From: JAXGPP01 sp040766885
Lineage (GTDB): Bacteria; Planctomycetota; Planctomycetia; Pirellulales; Thermoguttaceae
Assembly: GCA_040766885.1 (NCBI GenBank)
Contig: JAXGPP010000004.1
Coordinates: forward strand, 62,001 to 126,000
Direction: 5' to 3'
DNA: 64,000 bases
The notes under the pieces are model-generated. The model had not been told where the DNA came from, did no database searches, and saw nothing but the letters and a program-made list of their open reading frames with translations. Positions 56,375-64,000 of this stretch are shown here, piece after piece (position 1 is the first letter of the stretch; each line of letters begins with the position of its first letter). The translations under genes were made by a program, and so were the position numbers.

Positions 56375-57532
56375 TCACCCCGAGCACACCTGGCCGGCCT
56401 CGGTCCTCAGGCGTTCCTTACCGAGCGCGTCGTGAGGCCGGTGCAGACTATGGTTGCCGGCCGTGTGCGGCGATTCAACGGGCGCCCGCTGCCAGTCGAC
56501 CGCGAGCATCAGCACGTTGATGCCCGAGCCGATTCCCAGCAAAGCGACGCGGTCGCCACTGTGCAAGTGACCCGCTTCGATGCCCAGGGCCGCGGTAATC
56601 GGCAGCGCTACCGAACCGGTGTTGCCCAACCAACGAAGCGTCGAGTAGTCCATGGCCGGATCGAGTCCCAGCGTGTCAAACATCAGCTTCTGATGGGCGC
56701 GCCCGACCTGGTGGCAAAAGGTCCGGCTGATGTCGTCGGCAGACCAGCCCACGTCGTCGAGAAACTCGGGAAGCGCTTGCCCGGCGGTCTCAACTCCCTG
56801 TCGCATCAGGCTTTCGGAGTCGGTCCACATTAGCGGCTGCATATCGTCGCCGGACGAGTCGCGGTCGCTCCGGCACAGGCCGCAGCCGTCGCTATGGGCT
56901 CGGAACACGCCCCCCCGAAGCCGATTTCCGGTCCGGCTCAAGCCGCGATCGACCAGCAGGACCGCGGCGCTGCCGGATCCGATCGTCAGCGAAGCGATCG
57001 CCGCTTTGACATCCCGCCGGCTGAGCGTGGTGTCGCGATTGAGGTGTTCGATGGTCGTCTCGACCAGCGGCCGCGCGCTCTCGGTGCCGACCACGAGGCC
57101 GGCGCGGATCTGCCCCAACTCGATCATGTTGGCAACCTGGACGATGCCGTTGAGCAAGCCGAGGCAGGCATTCGACACATCGGAGACGAGACACTGCCTC
57201 GACAGACCGAGACGGTGGTGAACGCCGCAGGCCGTGGCCGGTTCGAGATAGTCGCGGCATACCGAGCCATGCACGAGGGCGCCGATCGACTGGCGATCGA
57301 TTCCGGCCAGGCGGATAGCTTTCTCGGCGGTTTCGACGCTCTTGACGCTGGGAAGCATTCCCCGCGGCCAGAACCGCCGCTCGACGATGCCGGTCATCAG
57401 TTCCAGCCGTCCTTCGGGCAGCCGGAGACGCTGGTAGAGCGGCTCCAGGCGTCGCTCGATATCGGCCGAGGTCACCACCTCGTCGGGCAGAGTGTAGGCG
57501 AAGGCTTCCAGGCAGACGTTGTGATACCGCAT
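56375..57532 (-). CDS. 3-oxoacyl-ACP synthase III-like (FabH/thiolase superfamily) protein
   Basis: A 385-residue thiolase-fold enzyme. The catalytic triad is visible as Cys123 in SDVSNACLGLLNG, His in TFCHQVGRAHQ and Asn in RWLGNTGSVALP. Such enzymes make carbon-carbon bonds between acyl thioesters: FabH starts fatty acid synthesis, while OleA-like relatives condense two fatty chains. The protein is longer than typical FabH (about 320), so a specialised role is possible. The ATG at 57532 begins the family-like sequence. It probably forms an operon with the DUF423 gene 5 bases downstream. Confidence 0.8.
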   Translation of the reverse strand: MRYHNVCLEAFAYTLPDEVVTSADIERRLEPLYQRLRLPEGRLELMTGIVERRFWPRGMLPSVKSVETAEKAIRLAGIDRQSIGALVHGSVCRDYLEPATACGVHHRLGLSRQCLVSDVSNACLGLLNGIVQVANMIELGQIRAGLVVGTESARPLVETTIEHLNRDTTLSRRDVKAAIASLTIGSGSAAVLLVDRGLSRTGNRLRGGVFRAHSDGCGLCRSDRDSSGDDMQPLMWTDSESLMRQGVETAGQALPEFLDDVGWSADDISRTFCHQVGRAHQKLMFDTLGLDPAMDYSTLRWLGNTGSVALPITAALGIEAGHLHSGDRVALLGIGSGINVLMLAVDWQRAPVESPHTAGNHSLHRPHDALGKERLRTEAGQVCSG

Positions 57533-58086
57533 CAAGGCTCCGTCAGAGATCCAGGCCGCTCGCCGCGCCACACGATCGCACATCATCAGGCAAAGGTTCC
57601 CGGGCGCGAACTGTTCACGATACCCTGACCGCGTTCCACGGTAAAGGTGCTGCGCGAGGGCCGGGTGAGAATGTGCTAGCACTGGGTGTGGTTTTCCACA
57701 AGGCTATCAATGCTAGCAATACACGATCTGGTAGTCAAACATAACGAACCTTCAATTTCGTGGAGGGCGCTTGCCGGCCACTCGCTGGGTACGTAAATTC
57801 GCCGTCAACGTGTTTGTGAACTCCTGGTTGTCATAAGAAAACCCGGGGTCACGAGGCTCACGATAGGGAAATCGTCCCGGCTCGACACCCGGGACCGGTT
57901 CTCTGGACCGGTGACAGCGTCAGGGAAGACTGTGTTGCCTCACTCTAGCACCACCGCCGTTCGGCCCGTGCGCGCCTTGTCGCATTGCTGCGTTGGCACC
58001 GTTGCCATTTCCCGCACCAGAGTCCTTTTCCGCGGCCTCGAAGTACGACATCTACTCACACAGGAAGTGTCGAGGAGGAATGCAGG
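57533..58086. other. Divergent region with synthase promoter
   Basis: Holds the minus-strand promoter at 57710-57738. Two ACCGGT palindromes lie at about 57894-57912. No gene or RNA was recognised. Confidence 0.4.
57710..57738 (-). promoter_or_regulatory. Sigma-70-type promoter for the KASIII-like gene
   Basis: On the minus strand TTGACT (57738-57733), a 17-base spacer and TAGCAT (57715-57710), about 180 bases before the start at 57532. Confidence 0.45.
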
Positions 58087-58833
58087 ATGAATCGCAAACC
58101 GATCATCGGCGTGAATGCAGACTACCGGTCGGCCAGGAAGGACGCTCCGGCTTTCAGCTATCTTTGTGCCGGCTATTTCGACGCCTTGACCAAGGCGGGA
58201 GCCATTCCGCTGGTGATCCCGCCGATCATGGATGAAGACGACATCGATCGAGTGCTCGATCTGCTCGACGGCGTAGTGCTGGTGGGCGGGGCGGATCTCG
58301 ACCCCCGCCGCGACGGTTTCATGCTCCATCCGTCGGTCCGCCTGCTCGACGAACGCCGCGAAACGTTTGACCGGAGGCTGGTTCGCCTGATCGCCCAACG
58401 GCGGTTGCCCGTATTCGGCATTGGCGTCGGCATGCAACTGCTCAACGTTTCGCAGGGCGGCAACCTCCATCTGCACCTGCCGGAGGATCTGCCGCGGTCG
58501 CTGCCGCATGTCGATTCACTCGATCCGGCTCACCGCCACGCCCTGGAAGTGGAGCCCGGTTCCCTGATGGAACGGGTGTATGGCGAGGGAGAAATCCGCG
58601 TCAACAGCATGCACCACATGGCGATCGATGAGGTGGCTCCCGGTTTTGCCGTCACCGCGCGCTGCCCAGATGGCATCGTCGAAGCCATCGAGAGCACCCA
58701 GGAAGACTGGTTCGCCCTTGGCACGCAGTTCCATCCCGAGGCTGGATCAGCCTCGGCGCTCGATCTGCGGATTTTCGAGGAATTCCTGGTCGGCATCACG
58801 GGTGAGGTATCGGAGGTCCGATTGGTGGCCTAA
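58087..58833 (+). CDS. Class-I amidotransferase-like protein (peptidase C26 type) lacking the catalytic Cys
   Basis: A 248-residue protein of the gamma-glutamyl-GABA hydrolase/glutamine amidotransferase fold. KPIIGVNADYR, VVLVGGADLDP and the nucleophile-elbow region VFGIGVGMQLLN are present. The His/Glu motif GTQFHPE is intact near the C-terminus. The family elbow is normally G-I-C-R-G; here Cys is replaced by Gly113 and Arg by Val114, so ordinary thiol hydrolase chemistry is not expected. It may be a binding or regulatory protein, or use another residue. An AGGAGG-type site upstream supports the ATG at 58087. Confidence 0.75.
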   Translation: MNRKPIIGVNADYRSARKDAPAFSYLCAGYFDALTKAGAIPLVIPPIMDEDDIDRVLDLLDGVVLVGGADLDPRRDGFMLHPSVRLLDERRETFDRRLVRLIAQRRLPVFGIGVGMQLLNVSQGGNLHLHLPEDLPRSLPHVDSLDPAHRHALEVEPGSLMERVYGEGEIRVNSMHHMAIDEVAPGFAVTARCPDGIVEAIESTQEDWFALGTQFHPEAGSASALDLRIFEEFLVGITGEVSEVRLVA

Positions 58834-59152
58834 GGCTGCTGGCACGACCACCCGTGGTGCAGTCGTCTCGAATGCAGTCCGACGGCAGGGCACACGCAGC
58901 GAACGGCCGCGTTCGGTGTGCCCTGCCTCGCGGGCTCCTCCCGTGCACGCGGCCACCCTCGCAGGCCGCGCAGCCGTTAGAGCCCGCAGAGGGTATCCGA
59001 GAGCGGTAAATTTCTCTTGCTTGCGGCATCCAGGAAAACTAGGGATCGTGGGCGGTCTCTTCCGATAAGAAAGACTGCTTCGGCAGGACGCCGGTAGTGC
59101 ACCGTTTGATGGAGCGCCCAGGTGCCATTCTGCGCTCCAACGGAAGACGCCG
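58834..59152. other. Intergenic region after the amidotransferase-like gene
   Basis: Contains one long hairpin (58884-58927). Otherwise no gene or RNA was recognised. Confidence 0.4.
58884..58927 (+). terminator. Long two-part stem-loop, probable terminator
   Basis: GGCAGGGCACAC (58884-58895) pairs with GTGTGCCCTGCC (58916-58927), with a second stem CGAAC/GTTCG inside. It lies 50 bases after the stop. There is no T run, so termination may be Rho-assisted or the structure may protect the 3' end. Confidence 0.5.
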
Positions 59153-59728
59153 ATGAACGGTCCTGCCCCACACTTCGTCCTCGTCTCCGAGACCCACGAT
59201 TCCCAGCAACCCGGTCGCTGGCGCTTCGTGCTCCGCTCCCGCAACGGGTCGCAGCGTCTGGTGGCCGACGATGTTGATCCGGATGCGCGCGGCGAACGGC
59301 TTGAGCTGCTGAGCGTTATCCGCGGTCTGGAAGCTCTCGACCAGCCCTCCAAGGTGACTCTCGTCACGCAAAGCGCTTACGTGCGCAAAGGTATTCGTTT
59401 CGGCCTTCCCGAGTGGAGGAAGAACGGCTGGCAATGGGAATGCTTCGGGGAGATGGTGCCCGTCAAGAACGGGGATCTCTGGCAGCGGATTGACCGAGCG
59501 CTCCGTTACCACCAGTTGGAGTGCCGCACCTGGCGGATAGATCCAGCGCATACGGCGAACTCTGCAAAGACCCTGGCGGGCCGTCGGCGGACGGGCTCGT
59601 CGAAGGGTACTGGTGCTAGGCGCAGTGATTCTCCATCGGCGCAGGTGTCTGGGATTCCAGGCCGGATTATGCAGGCAATCATCGGGCGGATTGGGAGATG
59701 TTTCTGGCGGCGGAGAGTGGGGACTTAG
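59153..59728 (+). CDS. RNase HI-like protein with missing catalytic aspartates
   Basis: A 191-residue protein. Residues 8-135 follow RNase HI closely: RLELLSVIRGLEAL (keeps the Glu, residue 51), VTLVTQSAYVRKGI, WRKNGWQWECFGEMVPVKNGDLWQRID in parts. The first catalytic Asp is replaced by Glu13 and the third by Gln73 (TDS to TQS). The usual final HxGH loop and fourth Asp are missing. The C-terminal 55 residues are basic (RRRTGSSKGTGARRS). Cleavage of RNA-DNA hybrids is therefore unlikely; nucleic-acid binding remains possible. The ATG at 59153 is the first in frame. Confidence 0.72.
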   Translation: MNGPAPHFVLVSETHDSQQPGRWRFVLRSRNGSQRLVADDVDPDARGERLELLSVIRGLEALDQPSKVTLVTQSAYVRKGIRFGLPEWRKNGWQWECFGEMVPVKNGDLWQRIDRALRYHQLECRTWRIDPAHTANSAKTLAGRRRTGSSKGTGARRSDSPSAQVSGIPGRIMQAIIGRIGRCFWRRRVGT

Positions 59729-59916
59729 CGTAGCTGTGCAAGGCGATTGTCCGAGGCTTCATCGATAGATGCGGCTAGAATCATCAACGCAAGGAGGCCC
59801 TTCAATCCGAACGGGATGCAAGCAATGACTGCAATCGACCAATCTCCGCTCGGCAGGGGGTTGTCGCTCTGATTCATCGAGGTATTACTGAAATCTCGTG
59901 GCACGAGGAGGTGAGT

Positions 59917-62130
59917 GTGCGAACGACGCTGGCGTTGGAAAAGGTGGGGGCTCTTGTCGAAGGGCGAGTTGAGAACCCGTTTGAACTTCTGGGACCGCAC
60001 GAAGTGAGCGACGATGGCCGAAGGGCAATCGCCATCCGGGCGTTCTTGCCGCAATCGTCGCAAGCATGGGTGGTGGATGCGGCCCACCAGACGCCGGTGC
60101 GTCCGATGCGGCGGATCCACCCTGCCGGCCTGTTTGAAGCGATCTGCCCGGTCGCCGACAACGGGCGGCAGCCCCACTACCAGATTCGGCTCACGGAGAA
60201 CGGCGGACGAATTACCACCGTGCACGATCCGTATGCATTTCCGCATTTGTTGAGCGAGTTCGACCTGTACCTGCTCAACGAAGGACGCCATTGGCAGAGC
60301 TACAATCGCCTGGGAGCACAGCTCCGGGTGATCAACGGCGTGGCTGGGGTGAATTTCGCCGTGTGGGCGCCTAACGCCACCGCAGTAAGCGTCATCGGCG
60401 ACTTCAATGGCTGGGACGGCCGCCGGCATCCGATGCGCAAGCACATTCCCAGCGGCTTCTGGGAGCTGTTCGTTCCCGGCCTGGGCGCAGGGGAACTCTA
60501 CAAGTACCAGATCCGCCACCACGACGAAGTGCTCGAGAAGTCGGACCCCTACGGGTTTGCGGCCGAAGTCCCACCGCGAACGGCGTCGAAGGTCACCGAC
60601 CTTGCAAGTTACGAATGGCATGACCAGTCATGGATTGCCGCGCGGCGCGAGCGGAACTGGCTGGAGTCGCCGCTGTCGTTCTACGAGCTTCACCTCGGCA
60701 GTTGGCGCCGGCCGGGCGATGAGCCGCACCGCTGGCTGGGCTACCGCGAGCTGGCGCATCAGCTCGTGGAATACGTCACGCAACTCGGCTACACGCACAT
60801 TGAGTTGCTGCCGGTGAGCGAGCATCCGCTCTCGGCGAGCTGGGGCTACCAGACGGTGGGGCACTTTGCCGCCACCTCGCGTTATGGCTCGCCACAGGAT
60901 TTCATGTATCTGGTGGATCTCTGTCATCAGAACGGAATTGGCGTAATCCTCGACTGGGTGCCCGCCCACTTTCCCCGCGACGGCCACGGACTGGCCCGCT
61001 TCGACGGCACGGCGCTTTACGAACATGCCGACCCGCGCCAGGGCGAGCACCGCGACTGGGGCACGATGATTTTCAACTATGGCCGCCACGAGGTGCGCAA
61101 CTATCTCATTTCCAACGCCCTGTTCTGGATGGACAAGTACCACATCGACGGCATTCGCGTGGACGCGGTGGCTTCGATGCTGTATCTCGACTACAGCCGC
61201 AAGGAGGGTGAATGGGTGCCCAACGAATTTGGCGGTCGCGAGAATCTCCACGCCATTTCGTTCATCAAGGAACTCAACGAGCAGGTGCATCTGCAGCACC
61301 CCGGCGCGCTGACGATCGCTGAGGAATCGACGGCCTGGGCTGGCGTATCGCGTCCCACGTACCTCGGCGGCCTGGGGTTCAGCCTGAAGTGGAACATGGG
61401 CTGGATGAACGACACTCGAAGGTACATGCATGAGGAGCCAATCCATCGCAAGTACCATCACGACGAATTGACGTTCAGCCTGATCTACGCCTTCCACGAG
61501 AACTTCGTCCTGCCCCTTTCGCATGACGAGATCGTGCATGGCAAGGGATCGCTGCTCGACCAGATGCCCGGCGATCTCTGGCAGCGATTTGCCAACCTGC
61601 GGCTGCTGTACAGCTACATGTGGACCCATCCCGGCAAGAAACTGTTGTTCATGGGCTCCGAGTTCGGCCAGTGGAACGAGTGGAATTTCGACGAGAGCCT
61701 GCAGTGGCATCTCCTCCAGTGGGAGAGCCATCAGGGGGTGCAGAAATGCATGGCGGATCTGAACCACCTCTATCGGAACGAACGCGCGCTGTATGAACTG
61801 GACTTCGACGGCCGCGGGTTCGAGTGGATCGACTGCCACAACCGCGATGAGAGCGTGCTGACCTTCATTCGCCGGGCCAAGGATCCCACCGACCTGGTGG
61901 TGGTGTGCTGCAACTTCACCCCGGTGCCGCGGTCCAATTATCGGGTGGGAGTGCCGGTCGCCGGCTGGTATCGCGAGATTTTCAACAGTGATTCGAGCTA
62001 CTACGGCGGCAGCAACCTGGGGAACGGGCCCGGACGGATGGCCGAGCCGGTCGGCCACAACTATCGCCCCGCCTCTCTGGAGGTCGTGCTGCCTCCGTTA
62101 GCGATGGTCGCTTTCAAGCCCGAGCGCTGA
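59917..62130 (+). CDS. glgB: 1,4-alpha-glucan branching enzyme
   Basis: A 737-residue GH13 enzyme that makes alpha-1,6 branches in glycogen. It has the N1 domain (NPFELLGPHEVSDDG), a CBM48 domain (NFAVWAPNATAVSVIGDFNGW), and a barrel with DGIRVDAVASM (nucleophile Asp), LTIAEESTAW (acid Glu) and LPLSHDEIVHGKG. The beta-sandwich C-terminus ends LPPLAMVAFKPER. GGAGG (59907-59911) lies 5 bases before GTG 59917, which is preferred over GTG 59911. No other glycogen genes are adjacent. Confidence 0.93.
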   Translation: MRTTLALEKVGALVEGRVENPFELLGPHEVSDDGRRAIAIRAFLPQSSQAWVVDAAHQTPVRPMRRIHPAGLFEAICPVADNGRQPHYQIRLTENGGRITTVHDPYAFPHLLSEFDLYLLNEGRHWQSYNRLGAQLRVINGVAGVNFAVWAPNATAVSVIGDFNGWDGRRHPMRKHIPSGFWELFVPGLGAGELYKYQIRHHDEVLEKSDPYGFAAEVPPRTASKVTDLASYEWHDQSWIAARRERNWLESPLSFYELHLGSWRRPGDEPHRWLGYRELAHQLVEYVTQLGYTHIELLPVSEHPLSASWGYQTVGHFAATSRYGSPQDFMYLVDLCHQNGIGVILDWVPAHFPRDGHGLARFDGTALYEHADPRQGEHRDWGTMIFNYGRHEVRNYLISNALFWMDKYHIDGIRVDAVASMLYLDYSRKEGEWVPNEFGGRENLHAISFIKELNEQVHLQHPGALTIAEESTAWAGVSRPTYLGGLGFSLKWNMGWMNDTRRYMHEEPIHRKYHHDELTFSLIYAFHENFVLPLSHDEIVHGKGSLLDQMPGDLWQRFANLRLLYSYMWTHPGKKLLFMGSEFGQWNEWNFDESLQWHLLQWESHQGVQKCMADLNHLYRNERALYELDFDGRGFEWIDCHNRDESVLTFIRRAKDPTDLVVVCCNFTPVPRSNYRVGVPVAGWYREIFNSDSSYYGGSNLGNGPGRMAEPVGHNYRPASLEVVLPPLAMVAFKPER

Positions 62131-62147
62131 TTCGGCCGCCAAGATGC

Positions 62148-62186
62148 GTCCAGCGCGGCGCGACGTTGTGGTGCGTCGCGCTGGAC
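62148..62186. terminator. Bidirectional stem-loop between convergent genes
   Basis: GTCCAGCG plus CGCGACG (62148-62165) pair with CGTCGCGCTGGAC (62174-62186) with a 3-base bulge. It lies between the glgB stop and the minus-strand gene stop. No T run is visible on either side. Confidence 0.5.
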
Positions 62187-62204
62187 CGCAAGGCAAGCCA
62201 GCGG

Positions 62205-64000
62205 CTACTCTTCGACAGCGTAGCTTTCCTCAAAACCGACCTCGGCCTTGAGGTCGTCGAGCCACTCTTCGTAGGCCTGTCTTCGCTCGTATTGGGCTAC
62301 ACCCTGATATGAGAAGGGATCGCTTGCGGCGAGGAACTGCTGCCGCAGGGCTTCCGCGCTGGGATTGAACTCCAGCACGCGGATCACATAGGCAGCGTTC
62401 TTCGGCTGGTCGAGCGCGGTGCCGATCTGGCCCGGCCCGAGGTTGAACACCGTGCTCATGAATTCGTCGCCCGGGGAGGGGATACCGGTCTGGTCGGTCT
62501 GGCCCTGCACATAGATCTCGCTCACCTCCGGCAGCCTCTGCCACCAGCCGGCGTACGCGCCGTAGGTCATCCAGCTAAACGGTTCGCTGCGGAATGCCCG
62601 GTCGCCAAAGTACTCGCCCAGCGATTGCTTTTTCTGCCGCACCTCTTCCGCCAAGCGTTCGGCTTCGTCGAGGGCCAGTTGACGTGCTTCGACCCGCTTC
62701 CAAGTACGGAGCACCTCGTCACGCACGTCTTCAAACTCGGGTGTCTTCTCTTCCGTCTCCTCGGTCTTCCAGAACAGGTAGTAGTTGCCCTGATCGTCCA
62801 TTGAGATCGCCGGAGCAAAGGGGGCGGACGACTCGTAGGCGTGGTTGATAAACGAGATCTGGCCGTCGATCATCGAGGCGCCGATATCGTGCGAGCGGAC
62901 CTCATGCGGCGCGGAAAGGGGAATTCGGTGCGCCGTGAGATTGTGCTGTTTGGCCAGGGCGTCGAAATCGGGACGAGCGGGGGCGGGCTGCGCGCCGCGT
63001 TGCTGCTCGCTCAGCGCCTGGTATTGTCGCCACTCGCTGCGATACTGCTCCAGCACCACTTGCACTTCGGCGAGGACCCGCTCGGCCCGCTCGCGGGCCA
63101 ACCGGCGACGGATCTCCTCCTCGACTTGTTCGAACGGCACGTATGACGGTTCCGCTGCTCCGGCGGCCGGAGCCGCCTGGGCCGCCTCCGGGGCCGGTTC
63201 GGCCGATTCGGGCGCGGCCGGGGACGATTCCTCCGACGGATTTGCCTGGTCCTGCCCAACCGGTTCAGCAGCTTTCGGTTGTTCCGGCGCCGGGGGCTGA
63301 TCCGCCGGGACGGATGCCGTCCCGGCGGCCGGTTCACCGGCCGACTCTTGCAGCAGCGCAGTCAGGCGGAATGGGGATCGGGTCGGGGTCTGCGAACCGT
63401 CATCCGGCGGCGGTGGCTCCGTTCCGGCGGGCGAATTAGACTCGACGGGAGCGGGCGGTTCACTGGGCGGCGCTGGATCCGGGGCCGAATCGCCGGACGG
63501 CGGCGGATCGGCTGGGGGCTCCTGGCTCTCAACGGGCGTCATGGCAGGGCCCTCGGCCGGTTCGTTCCCCGAATCGACCGTTGGCTCGACCGATGATTCG
63601 GCTGCCGCGGGTTGATCCGATTCACTTGGAGCGGGCTCAGCCGCGGGCGGCGGTTCATCCGGAGGCGCTGTCTCAGCCGGAGCCTCGTCGGCCGGCATCT
63701 GTTCGGCGGGGGCGTCGGCCGGCGCCGTGGTACTCGGTTGTTCGGCAGCGGGTTGTTCGGCAGCGGGTTGTTCGGCAGCGGGTTGTTCGGCAGGCGGCTG
63801 GTCGCCAGGAGTCTGCGAACTTTCGGCGGGCTCAGCCGGAGGCGCAGAATCCGTGGCGGGCGCGGCAGGTTGATCGCTTGGCAAGGCTTCGCGTCGATAG
63901 ATCTGGTCCTTCACCCGGTCGTATTCCGCGCGAATGTCTTCCAGCGGGATGGATGCGGCATCGACGATCGTCTCAGGCTGGCCTTTGAAGTATTCGAGGG
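62205..64000 (-). CDS. PpiD/SurA-like periplasmic folding factor, C-terminal part (runs off window)
   Basis: 598 residues are visible and the frame is open to the window edge, so the N-terminus lies outside. The visible start EYFKGQPETIVDAASIPLED is followed by about 220 residues rich in Pro, Ala and Glu with AAEQP repeats. The C-terminal 330 residues are helical and mixed (EEIRRRLARERAERVLAEVQ, DFDALAKQHNLTAHR, EVSEIYVQGQTDQTGI, FNLGPGQIGTALDQPKNAAY). These resemble PpiD/SurA C-terminal chaperone regions, where released-subunit segments resemble a parvulin domain. No parvulin active site can be confirmed in the visible part. Confidence 0.55.
   Translation of the reverse strand, partial: LEYFKGQPETIVDAASIPLEDIRAEYDRVKDQIYRREALPSDQPAAPATDSAPPAEPAESSQTPGDQPPAEQPAAEQPAAEQPAAEQPSTTAPADAPAEQMPADEAPAETAPPDEPPPAAEPAPSESDQPAAAESSVEPTVDSGNEPAEGPAMTPVESQEPPADPPPSGDSAPDPAPPSEPPAPVESNSPAGTEPPPPDDGSQTPTRSPFRLTALLQESAGEPAAGTASVPADQPPAPEQPKAAEPVGQDQANPSEESSPAAPESAEPAPEAAQAAPAAGAAEPSYVPFEQVEEEIRRRLARERAERVLAEVQVVLEQYRSEWRQYQALSEQQRGAQPAPARPDFDALAKQHNLTAHRIPLSAPHEVRSHDIGASMIDGQISFINHAYESSAPFAPAISMDDQGNYYLFWKTEETEEKTPEFEDVRDEVLRTWKRVEARQLALDEAERLAEEVRQKKQSLGEYFGDRAFRSEPFSWMTYGAYAGWWQRLPEVSEIYVQGQTDQTGIPSPGDEFMSTVFNLGPGQIGTALDQPKNAAYVIRVLEFNPSAEALRQQFLAASDPFSYQGVAQYERRQAYEEWLDDLKAEVGFEESYAVEE
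63736..63795 (-). repeat. 15-bp tandem repeat encoding AAEQP
   Basis: Four 15-bp units, the last with a small change at its end, give repeated AAEQP in the Pro/Ala/Glu-rich linker of the PpiD-like protein. The near identity of the units suggests recent expansion. Confidence 0.8.

Overview
The window looks like a chromosomal segment of a Planctomycetota bacterium, most likely of the Pirellulales type. The reasons are a GC-rich genome with many GTG starts, a DUF1598 protein, many secreted polysaccharide-degrading enzymes, an ECF sigma factor overlapping a von Willebrand A (vWA) membrane protein, and a pilus/secretin operon with Gly/Met-rich proteins. The assignment rests on gene content only; no rRNA or tRNA gene was seen.

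Positions 1-3596 hold two direct copies of one IS1634-like insertion sequence: the 3' part of one copy runs off the left edge and the other is full length. Both have frame-broken transposases. They lie inside a GH2 glycosidase gene, whose 3' part (3597-5348) heads a same-strand run of carbohydrate-active genes: a clan-A-like glycosidase, a multidomain GH9 enzyme with a LamG-type domain, a GH28-like beta-helix protein, and a truncated second GH9 gene.

Positions 14368-16937 (minus) hold a vWA/YfbK-like protein and an ECF sigma factor that overlap by 4 bases. Positions 17417-20516 hold two secreted proteins: an unknown barrel-like protein and a CBM9-like/alpha-beta-hydrolase fusion. A DUF1598 protein with a 13-Asn tract is on the minus strand at 20547-21962.

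Positions 22509-30426 are mostly metabolic: alanine dehydrogenase, purE and mtnA (overlapping), a secreted beta-helix protein, proA and fliM. A large minus-strand coiled-coil protein converges on fliM. Next come a GAF/histidine kinase, a SOUL lipoprotein, a DUF523/DUF1722 protein and a fasciclin protein. A six-domain S1 protein (rpsA) and a primary-type sigma factor follow, then a broken four-helix-bundle gene and a GH38/57-like protein on the minus strand.

Positions 44326-55707 form the most distinctive block. An apparent PilM-PilN fusion is followed by two single-pass membrane proteins with Gly/Met/Ser-rich repeats and a 1413-residue secretin with repeated N-terminal modules. This suggests the inner-membrane platform and outer-membrane gate of a type IV pilus or type II secretion-like machine; no ATPase, prepilin or prepilin peptidase is in the window.

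The right end holds a DUF423 protein and a KASIII-like synthase (minus), a class-I amidotransferase-like protein without its cysteine, an RNase HI-like protein without two catalytic aspartates, glgB, and the C-terminal part of a PpiD/SurA-like protein that runs off the right edge.
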